Part shown: in pieces, positions 35,317 to 43,085 of the stretch
Numbering within the stretch: position 1 is the first letter of the stretch
Layout: each line of letters opens with the position of its first letter
Assembly (NCBI RefSeq): GCF_029589495.1
Contig: NZ_JAAIVF010000006.1
Coordinates: 62,001 to 126,000, forward strand
DNA length: 64,000 nt
Direction of reading: 5' to 3'
Source of the DNA: Speluncibacter jeojiensis
GTDB lineage: Bacteria; Actinomycetota; Actinomycetes; Mycobacteriales; Mycobacteriaceae
Notes under the pieces: generated by a model
What the model was told of the DNA's origin: nothing
The model's input: only the letters and a program-made list of their open reading frames with translations
Databases searched by the model: none
Translations under genes and position numbers: made by a program

Positions 35317-36455
35317 CGGTGCCGGGTGCGCGTCCGGCCCGGGTGGTGCTCGAGGCCGACGGCGGCTCGCGCGGCAACCCGGGCAACGCCGGCTACGGCG
35401 CGGTCGTGTTCGACGCAGACCACGCCGAGGTGCTCGCCGAGCGGTCCGAGAACCTCGGCATCGCGACCAACAACGTCGCCGAGTACCGGGGGCTGATCGC
35501 GGGGCTGACCGCGGCGGCGGAACTCGGTGCCGACGAGGTCGCGGTGCGGATGGACTCCAAGCTCGTCGTCGAGCAGATGTCCGGGCGTTGGAAGATCAAG
35601 CACCCGGACATGATTCCGCTCGCCGCCCGGGCCCGAGAGCTGGTGGCCGGCTTCGCGCGGGTGGAGTTCGAGTGGATCCCGCGCGCCCAGAACGCCCACG
35701 CCGACCGCCTCGCCAATGTGGCGATGGACGCCGCCGAGGCCGTGACCGCCGAGGCCGTGTCCACCGAGCCGGTGCGCGCGACGCCCGCCGCACCGACGAC
35801 GGGTTCGGCGGCGACCGGTTCGCCCGGGTGGACGGGCGCGGTCGGCAAGCCGACCCGGCTGCTGTTGCTGCGCCACGGGCAGACCCCGCTGTCGGTGCAG
35901 CGCCGCTATTCCGGGCGGGGCAACCCCGAACTGACCGAGCTCGGACGGTCACAGGCCGCGGCCGCGGCCCGGCGGCTGGGCGCGCGTGGCGGCATCGCCG
36001 CGGTCGTCTCGTCGCCGCTGGCGCGGGCCCGGGCGACCGCGCAGGCCGCGGCCGACGCGCTCGGCGCCGAGGTGGTCGTCGACGAGGGTCTGATCGAGAC
36101 CGACTTCGGCGACTGGGAGGGGCTGACGTTCGCCGAGGCTGCCGCGCGCGACCCCGAACTGCACGGTCGCTGGCTGGGAGACACCTCGGTGCGGCCGCCG
36201 CGGGGGGAGAGCTTCGACGAGGTCGCGGTCCGGATCGCCGACGTCCGCGACCGGCTCGTGCGCACCTACGGCGCGGCGAACGTGCTGGTGGTCTCGCACG
36301 TGACACCGATCAAGGAACTGCTGCGGATCGCGCTCGACGCGGGCCCGTCGCTGCTGTACCGCCTGCACCTCGACCTGGCCTCGCTGAGCATCGCCGAGTT
36401 CTATCCCGACGGCGGCTCGTCGGTGCGGCTGGTCAACGACACCTCCCACCTCTGA
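35313..36455 (+). CDS. Bifunctional RNase HI / acid (alpha-ribazole-type) phosphatase
   Basis: 380 residues, GTG overlapping the previous stop. The N-terminal RNase HI domain (about 1-135) has catalytic acids in EADGGSRGNPG, TNNVAEYRG, VRMDSKLVV and HADRLAN. An Ala/Thr/Pro linker (about 140-180) leads to a histidine phosphatase domain with the RHG motif LLRHGQTPLS, Glu in LIETDFGDWEG, and the second His in VVSHVTPIKE. The mycobacterial orthologue Rv2228c has RNase H and CobC-like acid phosphatase activities, so the C-terminal half may dephosphorylate a cobalamin intermediate, fitting the cobC operon. Confidence 0.94.
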   Translation: MTVPGARPARVVLEADGGSRGNPGNAGYGAVVFDADHAEVLAERSENLGIATNNVAEYRGLIAGLTAAAELGADEVAVRMDSKLVVEQMSGRWKIKHPDMIPLAARARELVAGFARVEFEWIPRAQNAHADRLANVAMDAAEAVTAEAVSTEPVRATPAAPTTGSAATGSPGWTGAVGKPTRLLLLRHGQTPLSVQRRYSGRGNPELTELGRSQAAAAARRLGARGGIAAVVSSPLARARATAQAAADALGAEVVVDEGLIETDFGDWEGLTFAEAAARDPELHGRWLGDTSVRPPRGESFDEVAVRIADVRDRLVRTYGAANVLVVSHVTPIKELLRIALDAGPSLLYRLHLDLASLSIAEFYPDGGSSVRLVNDTSHL

Positions 36456-36471
36456 GGCGGCTCCGCCGCCT
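36455..36471 (+). terminator. Short hairpin at the end of the RNase H operon
   Basis: AGGCGGC-TCC-GCCGCCT immediately at the stop codon. It is followed by a less perfect repeat (36472-36512) whose right half resembles the palindrome at 8734-8756. Confidence 0.6.
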
Positions 36472-36524
36472 GTGAGCACGGTGCGTGGTCGGGACCCCGC
36501 AACGCACTCACGGGCGCGGAGCGC

Positions 36525-36530
36525 TAATAT
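36525..36530 (+). promoter_or_regulatory. -10 element of the leader-peptide transcript
   Basis: TAATAT, the strongest -10 match in the window, with 7 nt to the GTG at 36538. The mRNA would start at the leader peptide's first codon. Confidence 0.75.
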
Positions 36531-36537
36531 CTGCCGA

Positions 36538-36609
36538 GTGACTCCGCTGCTGACCTGCCGACGCTATGTCGACAACTGTCTGCAGTCGAGCGCCGTCTGT
36601 TCGCGCTGA
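36538..36609 (+). CDS. 23-residue leader peptide with three cysteines
   Basis: A small open frame (GTG to TGA) encoding a 23-residue peptide with LLTCRRYVD at the start, NC in the middle and SSAVCSR at the end; Cys at positions 7, 14 and 21. It resembles the actinobacterial putative leader peptide type (pattern L-T-x-R-R-x-V-D...S-A-x-C) found upstream of sulfur-metabolism genes. It is leaderless, directly behind TAATAT. The following 129 nt are GC-rich with inverted repeats (for example GGTC...GACC at 36604-36629) before the transporter start. This suggests ribosome-mediated attenuation by cysteinyl-tRNA supply; the mechanism is inferred. Confidence 0.65.
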   Translation: MTPLLTCRRYVDNCLQSSAVCSR

Positions 36610-36738
36610 GCCCCGGTCGACCGTCGAGTCCCGGGACCAGCCCACAGTCGTCGGCTGCCGCGCCCGTCGCGCAGCACCTCATTCACGCGCCCCGCCCACG
36701 CCGTGGCCCGCGCGTGTCCGCCAGAAAGGCCCCGCCGC

Positions 36739-38163
36739 ATGTCGGCCTCCTCCCGCGTCCGCACCGGACGCCGCCTGCCCGCCTGGGCAACCTCCTTCGG
36801 AACCCAGATCCTCCTCGGCCTGATCGCCGGCGTCCTGCTCGGCGTGATCGCCCGCGCACTGCCCGCCGCCGCCGACGGCAACCCGAACTGGCTGGCCGGC
36901 ACGGTCACCACCATCGGGACCAGTTATGTCGCGCTGCTCACCGTCTCGGTGATCCCGCTGGTGTTCACCGCCATCGTCAGCTCCATCGCGAACCTGCGTC
37001 AGGTCGCCAACGCCGCGCGGCTCGCGGTGCGGACCCTGCTGTGGTTCGCACTGACCGCGCTGATCGCCGTCGTCATCGGCATCGTCATCGGCCTGATCGT
37101 GCAGCCCGGCGCCCACACCAGCATCGACGCCGCGTCGGCCGCGGCACCCGCATCGTCGGGATCGTGGTGGGCCTTCCTCACCGGCCTGGTGCCGCAGAAC
37201 TTCCTGGCACTCGGCGCCAAGACGACGGTGACGGACGGCGTCGCCGCCACCGTGCTCAACTTCAACGTCCTGCAACTGCTGGTGATCGCGGTCGCGATCG
37301 GCATCGCGGCGCTGAAGGTGGGGGAGAAGGCGCAGCCGTTCCTCGACTTCAACGCCGCCCTGCTCGCGATCGTGCAGAAGGTGCTGTGGTGGATCATCCG
37401 GCTCGCGCCTATCGGCACCGCCGCGCTGATCGCCAAGGCGGTCGCCACCTACGGCTGGAACGCGTTGGGCCAGCTGGGCTGGTTCACGGTCTCGATCTAC
37501 CTCGGTCTGGCACTGGTGTTCCTGGTCGTCTACCCGGTGCTGATCCGCGTCCACGGGCTGTCGGTGCGCCGCTTCTACTCCGGTGTGTGGCCGGCCACAC
37601 AACTCGGATTCGTCTCGCGATCGTCGATCGGCACGCTGCCGCTGACCGAACGGGTCACCGAGCGGAATCTGGGCGTGCCGCGCGATTACGCGTCGTTCGC
37701 GGTGCCGCTCGGCTCGACCACCAAGATGGACGGCTGCGCGGCCATCTACCCGGCGGTGGCGGCGATCTTCGTCGCCCAGTTCTACGGCGTGCACCTGTCG
37801 GTGACCGACTATCTGCTGATCGTCGTGGTGGCGGTGATCGGCTCGGCCGCCACCGCCGGCACCACCGGCGCGACCGTGATGCTCACCCTGACCCTGTCCA
37901 CGCTGGGGCTGCCGCTCGCCGGGGTGGGACTGCTGCTGGCCGTCGAGCCGATCCTGGACATGGGCCGCACCGCGGTCAACGTGACCGGTCAGGCGCTGGT
38001 GCCGGTGATCGTCGCCAAGCGTGAGGGCATCCTCGACGAGAACCTCTACAACGCCGACCGGGGTGGCGACCCGTTCGCCGACGACAGCGACGCGACGGAG
38101 GCGATCGCCGGCGAGGCGACGGCGACGGAGCGCGAGCAGCAGCGCGTACCGGCCGGCGTCTGA
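36739..38163 (+). CDS. Dicarboxylate/amino acid:cation symporter (DAACS), possibly a cystine transporter
   Basis: 474 residues, ATG with AGAAAGG upstream. A membrane protein of the GltP/DctA/TcyP family: SVIPLVFTAIVSSI, the SRSSIGTLPLTERV hairpin serine motif, VPLGSTTKMDGCAAIYP and the last re-entrant/TM8 motif with EPILDMGRTAVNVTGQ. The family carries glutamate, aspartate, C4-dicarboxylates or L-cystine (TcyP). The Cys-containing leader peptide upstream favours cystine or another sulfur-linked substrate, but sequence alone does not decide this. The cytoplasmic C-terminus is acidic. A terminator follows. Confidence 0.88.
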   Translation: MSASSRVRTGRRLPAWATSFGTQILLGLIAGVLLGVIARALPAAADGNPNWLAGTVTTIGTSYVALLTVSVIPLVFTAIVSSIANLRQVANAARLAVRTLLWFALTALIAVVIGIVIGLIVQPGAHTSIDAASAAAPASSGSWWAFLTGLVPQNFLALGAKTTVTDGVAATVLNFNVLQLLVIAVAIGIAALKVGEKAQPFLDFNAALLAIVQKVLWWIIRLAPIGTAALIAKAVATYGWNALGQLGWFTVSIYLGLALVFLVVYPVLIRVHGLSVRRFYSGVWPATQLGFVSRSSIGTLPLTERVTERNLGVPRDYASFAVPLGSTTKMDGCAAIYPAVAAIFVAQFYGVHLSVTDYLLIVVVAVIGSAATAGTTGATVMLTLTLSTLGLPLAGVGLLLAVEPILDMGRTAVNVTGQALVPVIVAKREGILDENLYNADRGGDPFADDSDATEAIAGEATATEREQQRVPAGV

Positions 38164-38183
38164 CGACCGGACGCAGACGCGGA

Positions 38184-38219
38184 ACGGGGGTGGGACCGGT
38201 GTGGTCCCACCCCCGTTCA
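38184..38219 (+). terminator. Terminator after the DAACS transporter
   Basis: GAACGGGGGTGGGACC pairs with GGTCCCACCCCCGTTC around a 4-nt loop, about 20 nt beyond the stop. It also faces the end of the convergent small-peptide gene. Confidence 0.85.
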
Positions 38220-38230
38220 CACCGAGCGGA

Positions 38231-38347
38231 TCAGGCCGACAGGCTGACGCCCCCGGTGCCGTTGGCGCCACCACCGCCGGTGCTGCCGCTGCCGAGCGCG
38301 GACAGCAGGGTGCTGAAGAGCGTCGAGAAGGATCCGCTGGAGTTCAT
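38231..38347 (-). CDS. 38-residue Gly/Ser-rich peptide, unknown function
   Basis: ATG to TGA, 39 codons. The ribosome-binding site AAGGAG lies 6-7 nt upstream, and a promoter is visible 40-65 nt upstream. The peptide starts MNSSGSFSTLFSTLLSALG, an amphipathic/hydrophobic helix-like stretch, followed by a tail of Gly, Ser, Asn and Thr ending VSLSA. It has no Cys, Lys or Arg at all, so it is neutral and unlike a ribosomal or DNA-binding peptide. There is no cleavable signal peptide with a positive N-region. I do not recognise the family. It is not explained by any neighbour. Confidence 0.65.
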   Translation of the reverse strand: MNSSGSFSTLFSTLLSALGSGSTGGGGANGTGGVSLSA

Positions 38348-38385
38348 GTGTTTCTCCTTACTTCGTGGGGCGGTTGCCGCGGGAA

Positions 38386-38414
38386 AAGATAGCGACCCCA
38401 CGCGCCCGGGGTAA
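38386..38414 (-). promoter_or_regulatory. Promoter of the 38-residue peptide gene
   Basis: On the minus strand: -35-like TTACCC (38409-38414), 17-nt spacer, -10 TATCTT (38386-38391). This leaves about 30 nt of 5' leader before the ribosome-binding site. Confidence 0.5.
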
Positions 38415-38504
38415 GTGGTTCCGGGCGTTCACAGCAACCTTTACGCACTTCCGTGTGCTAACGATCCGGCGGGTGTTCGGCCAGGTCGGGGGCGTCACGA
38501 TCGG

Positions 38505-39029
38505 TCACAACAACTTGCGTAGCGTGCGCAGGTTGCGGGTCGTCGTGCTCGGCTTGTAGCGCGCCCGGCCGGTCGTCTTGCCGAAGCGGCTGTCGAGGGT
38601 GTGGCCGCGCTCGACCTCCCAGTACAGGACGCCGTCGCCGCCGCGCACCCGCTCGAGTGACGGGTCCAGGTCGGGGGCGAGGTCGAGCAGTTCGGTGAGC
38701 ACGGCGGGGTCGGAACCGAAGAGCACGTACGGGTGCCATCCCTCGCGGTCGGGCTCGAACGGATAGCCGTCGACGACCGCGCGCAGCGTGGCCTGGTCCA
38801 GCACGATCACCCACGCCTCGTAGCCGAACCGGTCCCGCAGCCGGGCCTCGAGTTCGGATTTCAGTCCCGCGACGTCGGTGCGGTCGCTGTCGAAGAGCAC
38901 GTTGCCCGAGGCCAGGACCGTCTTGACGTCGGCGTATCCGAGGTCGGCGACCGCGGCCCGCAGATCGGCCATCTTGATGTTGATTCCGCCGACGTTGATG
39001 CCGCGGAGCAGTGTGATGTAGCGCGTCAT
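38505..39029 (-). CDS. DUF1697-family protein
   Basis: 174 residues, ATG behind a leaderless TAGGTT box. Conserved DUF1697 features: the opening YITLLRGINVGG, the segment VKTVLASGNVLFDS and a basic C-terminus after TTGRARYKPSTTTRN. The family is widespread, soluble and without an assigned biochemical role. Confidence 0.92.
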   Translation of the reverse strand: MTRYITLLRGINVGGINIKMADLRAAVADLGYADVKTVLASGNVLFDSDRTDVAGLKSELEARLRDRFGYEAWVIVLDQATLRAVVDGYPFEPDREGWHPYVLFGSDPAVLTELLDLAPDLDPSLERVRGGDGVLYWEVERGHTLDSRFGKTTGRARYKPSTTTRNLRTLRKLL

Positions 39030-39035
39030 GCGCAG

Positions 39036-39041
39036 AACCTA
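39036..39041 (-). promoter_or_regulatory. Leaderless -10 element of the DUF1697 gene
   Basis: TAGGTT on the minus strand with 6 nt to ATG 39029. Confidence 0.6.
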
Positions 39042-39135
39042 CTGGGGGACAGGGACATCTGCCCGGCGATCGGGTGCCGCCGCGGCGACGCTGGTGGTCG
39101 GCTCGGTCACCGCGCGGCGGCACAGTACGCTGTAC

Positions 39136-39560
<425 letters not shown>

Positions 39561-39646
39561 CGTCCGCCTACCCTTACCGGCAGGCGTCGGCCCGGTGGCC
39601 CGACGCCGGAACACACGGTGGCGGTTGTCCTTCGAGGGGCGTGCGG

Positions 39647-40198
39647 ATGCGGGATGAGGTGGCCGAGCGGCGGGCCCGGCGCCGGACGCTGTTCGGGGTG
39701 CTGCTGCGCGCCGCAGTGTCCACCACGGTGCTCACGGCCCTGTATTTCCTGCTGCCGCTGGACGGCCTGGTCCCGCTCGGGCCGGTGGGGATGACCACCG
39801 TCGGCCTGCTGGTCGTTGTCGCGCTGATGAGCTGGCAGGTCAACCGGATCATGGTGTCGGATCGTCCGGTGGTCCGCGGTGCGCAGGCACTGACGGTGAC
39901 GGTGCCGCTGTTCATCCTGGTGTTCGCGACCGTCTACTACGTGCTGGCGGCGCAGTCCGCGGACAGCTTCGGCGGGCCGCTGACCCGCGTCGACGCGCTC
40001 TACTTCACGGTGACCGTGCTGGCGACCGTCGGCTTCGGCGACATCACCGCGCACAGCCAACTGGCGCGCGTGCTGGTGACGGTGCAGATGCTCGCGAACC
40101 TCGGGATGCTCGCGATCGGGGTGAAGCTGTTGACGGCCGCGGCGCGGATCGGCCGCGATCGCCGCGCGGCCGAGGCGCGGCACCCCGGCGAGGCGTGA
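39647..40198 (+). CDS. Potassium channel-like membrane protein
   Basis: 183 residues from ATG 39647 (GTG 39641 is also possible). Three to four hydrophobic helices: about residues 15-35, 45-65, 80-100 and 140-165. The last two enclose a pore loop with the selectivity filter TVLATVGFGDITA (TVGFG variant of TVGYG). There is no RCK/TrkA-N domain, so it is a short ion-channel protein of the Ion_trans_2 type. N- and C-termini are very basic. It follows rnpB by about 85 nt. Confidence 0.85.
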   Translation: MRDEVAERRARRRTLFGVLLRAAVSTTVLTALYFLLPLDGLVPLGPVGMTTVGLLVVVALMSWQVNRIMVSDRPVVRGAQALTVTVPLFILVFATVYYVLAAQSADSFGGPLTRVDALYFTVTVLATVGFGDITAHSQLARVLVTVQMLANLGMLAIGVKLLTAAARIGRDRRAAEARHPGEA

Positions 40199-40230
40199 CC
40201 GTTTCCCTGGCGACGCCCCGGCAACCGGGG

Positions 40231-40236
40231 CAGACT
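40231..40236 (+). promoter_or_regulatory. Putative leaderless -10 element
   Basis: CAGACT with 7 nt to ATG 40244. Confidence 0.5.
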
Positions 40237-40243
40237 CTCGGAC

Positions 40244-40429
40244 ATGGACGACGAGGACCAGGGCTGGTACTACTGCCTGAGCGACCACACCGTGCGCCAG
40301 GGCAAACAGGCACGCGGGCTGGACCGTCTCGGGCCCTACCCGGACCGGGCCACCGCGGAGCGTGCGCTGGAGATCGCCGCGGCGCGGAACAAATCCGCGG
40401 ACGAGGCCGACGACCGCTGGAACAACTGA
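40244..40429 (+). CDS. Small conserved actinobacterial protein
   Basis: 61 residues, ATG with leaderless-type spacing to CAGACT. Conserved-looking core GWYYCLSDHTV and DRLGPYPDRATAERALE followed by a charged helix. Proteins of this form are widely annotated as hypothetical in Mycobacteriales; the LGPYPDRATAERAL segment resembles a minimal SPOR-like half-repeat. No function can be assigned. Convergent with the peptidase gene. Confidence 0.8.
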   Translation: MDDEDQGWYYCLSDHTVRQGKQARGLDRLGPYPDRATAERALEIAAARNKSADEADDRWNN

Positions 40430-40442
40430 GCCACAGGCGCGC

Positions 40443-41399
40443 TCAGCGGCGGAAGCGGTCGGTCGCCTCGACGAGGTGATGGGTGATGCCGGGCTCGGCG
40501 AACGAGTGGCCGGCGTCGTCGACGACGACGAGTTCGGCATCGGGCCAGGCCCGTTGCAGCTCCCACGCGCTGGTGGCCGGGCACACCACGTCGTAGCGGC
40601 CCTGCACCAGCACGCCGGGGATGCCGGCCAACGCGCCGGCGTCCGCGAGCAACTGGCCCTCGTCGAGGAAGCCGCCGTGGCGGAAGTAGTGGTTCTCGAT
40701 CCGAGCGAACGCCAGCGCGAACCGCGGGTCCGCGTTCTCGGTGATCCGGTTCGGTTGCGGCAGAAGGCTGCTGGTCGCGGCCTCCCATATCGACCAGGCG
40801 ACCGCGGCGTTCAACGCGACCGCGGGGTCGTCGTGATGCAGCAGTCGGTGATACGCCTCGACGAGGTCGCCGTCGCGCTCGTCCGGCGGTACGGGCGCGA
40901 GGAAACGCGACCACCACTCGGGGAACAGGTGACCTGCGCCGCCGTTGTAGTACCAGTCGATCTCGCTGCGGCGCAGCAGGAAGATCCCGCGCAACACCAT
41001 TTCGGTGACTCTCCGAGGATGGGCCTGCGCATAGGCCAGTGCGAGCGTCGACCCCCAGGAGCCGCCGAACACCTGCCAGTGTTCGATGCCCAGATGGGTG
41101 CGCAGCGTCTCGATGTCGGCGACCAGGCGCCCGGTGGTGTTCATCGACAGGTCGGCCCCGTCGGCGACATGCGGTGTCGAGCGGCCGCAGCCACGCTGGT
41201 CGAACAGCACCACCCGGTACGCCTGCGGATCGAAAGCCCGCCGCGCTTGCGGATTGCTGCCGCCGCCCGGTCCGCCGTGCAGGAACACCGCGGGCTTGCC
41301 GTCCGGGTTGCCGCACTGTTCCCAGTGGATCAACTGGCCGTCGCCGACGTCGAGCATCCCCTCGGCGTAGGGCTCGATCCTCGGATAGAGGGTGCGCAT
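40443..41399 (-). CDS. pip: Proline iminopeptidase
   Basis: 318 residues from ATG 41399, preferred over the upstream ATG 41408 because CAGGAT lies 7 nt before it. Alpha/beta hydrolase of family S33: HGGPGGG oxyanion loop, nucleophile Ser114 in GGSWGSTLAL, catalytic His in DDAGHSFAEPG, and Asp in VQGRYDVVCP. It removes N-terminal proline from peptides. No signal peptide, so it is cytoplasmic. Confidence 0.95.
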   Translation of the reverse strand: MRTLYPRIEPYAEGMLDVGDGQLIHWEQCGNPDGKPAVFLHGGPGGGSNPQARRAFDPQAYRVVLFDQRGCGRSTPHVADGADLSMNTTGRLVADIETLRTHLGIEHWQVFGGSWGSTLALAYAQAHPRRVTEMVLRGIFLLRRSEIDWYYNGGAGHLFPEWWSRFLAPVPPDERDGDLVEAYHRLLHHDDPAVALNAAVAWSIWEAATSSLLPQPNRITENADPRFALAFARIENHYFRHGGFLDEGQLLADAGALAGIPGVLVQGRYDVVCPATSAWELQRAWPDAELVVVDDAGHSFAEPGITHHLVEATDRFRR

Positions 41400-41406
41400 G
41401 GGCGCC

Positions 41407-41412
41407 ATCCTG
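41407..41412 (-). promoter_or_regulatory. Putative leaderless -10 element of pip
   Basis: CAGGAT on the minus strand with 7 nt to ATG 41399. Confidence 0.5.
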
Positions 41413-41474
41413 CCAGCCGGATCGCGCCGGAGGTCCGAACCGCAGCGCCTCGTAGCGGTTCGGACGTGCCGGGA

Positions 41475-41942
41475 TCAGATGCCGAGCAGACCGGAGGCGA
41501 GGTCCGGGATCTCGAGCGCCTTGGTCACATCGGTGCGGACCTGCGGGCACTGGGCCTGCGTGATCGCGTCGACGCGCTCCTTGTGGGTGGCCAGGTCGAC
41601 GACGTTGATCCCGTTCTGCGTGGCCCAGGTGGCGACGACCCCGTTGAGCGTGATCTTGCCTGGGGTGAGCGTGTAGGTGCGCATCGACTGCAGCTGGCTT
41701 TCCAGGCTGTCGCACAGCTTCTGTGCCGCAGCGGCCGAGACCCCGCCGGGCAGGGTGGCGCCGCCGGGCGCCGGCGCCGCGGTGGCGGGCGGTACGGGGG
41801 AGCCCTGGCCGGTCGATTCGGGCGTGCCGGTGCTCGTGCAGGCGGAGGCCGTCGCGGCCAGCGCGAGGGCGGCGAGCGGCAGTGCGGCGCGGCGGAACCG
41901 GACCCGATGCCGAGTGGGGGAGGGCGAAACGGTGACGGTCAC
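41475..41942 (-). CDS. Putative lipoprotein, unknown function
   Basis: 155 residues from GTG 41942 with an AAGGGAA site upstream. The N-terminus is basic then hydrophobic (RRAALPLAALALAAT) and ends in a lipobox-like ASAC, followed by a Ser/Thr/Pro/Gly linker. The ~100-residue globular part has two further Cys (KLCDSL, AQCPQV) that could form a disulfide. No family is recognised. It lies between pip and panB; homologous spacing in relatives was not checked. Confidence 0.75.
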   Translation of the reverse strand: MTVTVSPSPTRHRVRFRRAALPLAALALAATASACTSTGTPESTGQGSPVPPATAAPAPGGATLPGGVSAAAAQKLCDSLESQLQSMRTYTLTPGKITLNGVVATWATQNGINVVDLATHKERVDAITQAQCPQVRTDVTKALEIPDLASGLLGI

Positions 41943-41994
41943 AACGGTTCCCTTCGTGGCGCGGGCATGGCGGGGTGGAAACGCGGCGGTGCGA

Positions 41995-42029
41995 CGAGTC
42001 CGGGTGCGGCAGCGCCGCACCCGGACTCG
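41995..42029 (-). terminator. Terminator after panB
   Basis: Perfect 16-bp stem (41995-42010 with 42014-42029) and AGC loop, 14 nt beyond the panB stop and upstream of the lipoprotein gene. Confidence 0.85.
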
Positions 42030-42042
42030 CCCGTGGATCAGA

Positions 42043-42897
42043 TCAGAAACTGTGTTCGGCGGCGGGGAAGCTGCGCTCGCGTACGGCGTCGGCGTACCCG
42101 GTGGCGGCCTCGCGCAGCGCCGCGCCGACCTCGCCGAAGCGGCGGACGAACTTGGCGGTCTTGCCCGAGGTGTAGCCGGCCATGTCCTGCCAGACCAGCA
42201 CCTGGCCGTCGCAGTCGGCGCCGGCGCCGATGCCGACCGTCGGGATCGTCAGCTTGCCGGTGACCTGGCCCGCCAGTTCGGCCGGCACCATCTCCATGAC
42301 CACCGAGAAGGCGCCCGCCTCCTCGACCGCGAGCGCGTCGTCGAGCAACTGGCTCGCCCCGTCGCCGCGACCCTGCACACGGAAGCCGCCGAGCCCGTTG
42401 ACCGACTGCGGGGTGAAGCCGATGTGCGCCATCACCGGGATGCCGGCCGCCGTGAGCGCCGCGATCTGCGGGGCCGCCCGGACGCCGCCCTCCAGCTTGA
42501 CGGCGTGGGCGAGGCCCTCCTTGAAGAAGCGGGTGGCGGTGGCGAGCGCCTGCTCCGGCGAGGCCTCGTAGCTGCCGAACGGGAGGTCGGCGACGACCAG
42601 TGCGTGCGGCGCGCCGCGGACCACGCCGCGCACCAGCGGCAGCAGTTCCTCGGTGGTCACCGGGACGGTGGTGTCGTAGCCGTAGACGACGTTGGCGGCG
42701 GAGTCGCCGACCAGCAGCACCGGGATGCCGGCCTCGTCGAAGATGCGGGCGCTGGAGTAGTCGTAGGCGGTGAGCATGCCCCACCGCTCGCCGCGCAGTT
42801 TCATCTCGGCGAGGTGGTGCACGCGGGTCTTGGTCCGCTTCGCGGCTCCGGTCGCGGCCGAGGTGGGCGCAGCACCGTACGGAGAATTTTCGGACAT
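42043..42897 (-). CDS. panB: 3-methyl-2-oxobutanoate hydroxymethyltransferase
   Basis: 284 residues from ATG 42897 with GGGA upstream. A TIM-barrel enzyme of pantothenate synthesis that makes ketopantoate from alpha-ketoisovalerate and methylene-THF. Metal and substrate motifs: [51 protein letters not shown] and EMVPAELA, plus [17 protein letters not shown]. Full length. Position near the CaeA-like gene matches mycobacteria (panB = Rv2225, caeA = Rv2224c). Confidence 0.97.
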   Translation of the reverse strand: MSENSPYGAAPTSAATGAAKRTKTRVHHLAEMKLRGERWGMLTAYDYSSARIFDEAGIPVLLVGDSAANVVYGYDTTVPVTTEELLPLVRGVVRGAPHALVVADLPFGSYEASPEQALATATRFFKEGLAHAVKLEGGVRAAPQIAALTAAGIPVMAHIGFTPQSVNGLGGFRVQGRGDGASQLLDDALAVEEAGAFSVVMEMVPAELAGQVTGKLTIPTVGIGAGADCDGQVLVWQDMAGYTSGKTAKFVRRFGEVGAALREAATGYADAVRERSFPAAEHSF

Positions 42898-43073
42898 CGT
42901 TGTCCCTTTCTGCCCTCGAGGCCCGATGCGGGTCCCCGGGTGTGGGTTGTGATGACGCCCCCAGTGTGCCATCGGTGCGGAGCCCGGGGAACGGCGCAGT
43001 GACGCAGGTCACCGTCAGTTTTCGGGGTGTGCGGCCCCGACCTGGCGATGTGATCGGGGACAGGTCGGCGTGG

Positions 43074-43079
43074 CACGAT
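43074..43079 (+). promoter_or_regulatory. Weak leaderless -10 candidate of the CaeA-like gene
   Basis: CACGAT with 6 nt to ATG 43086. Confidence 0.35.
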
Positions 43080-43085
43080 CGCGGC

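Noticed and set aside
36714-38024. 436-codon frame rich in Arg/Pro/His inside the DAACS transporter
   Set aside because: Alternative-frame shadow of a transporter with clear family motifs; its composition is typical of GC-rich antisense or shifted frames.
38505-39123. Longer minus-strand frame overlapping DUF1697
   Set aside because: The DUF1697 frame has family motifs and a leaderless promoter; the competing frame is Arg/Pro-rich without motifs.
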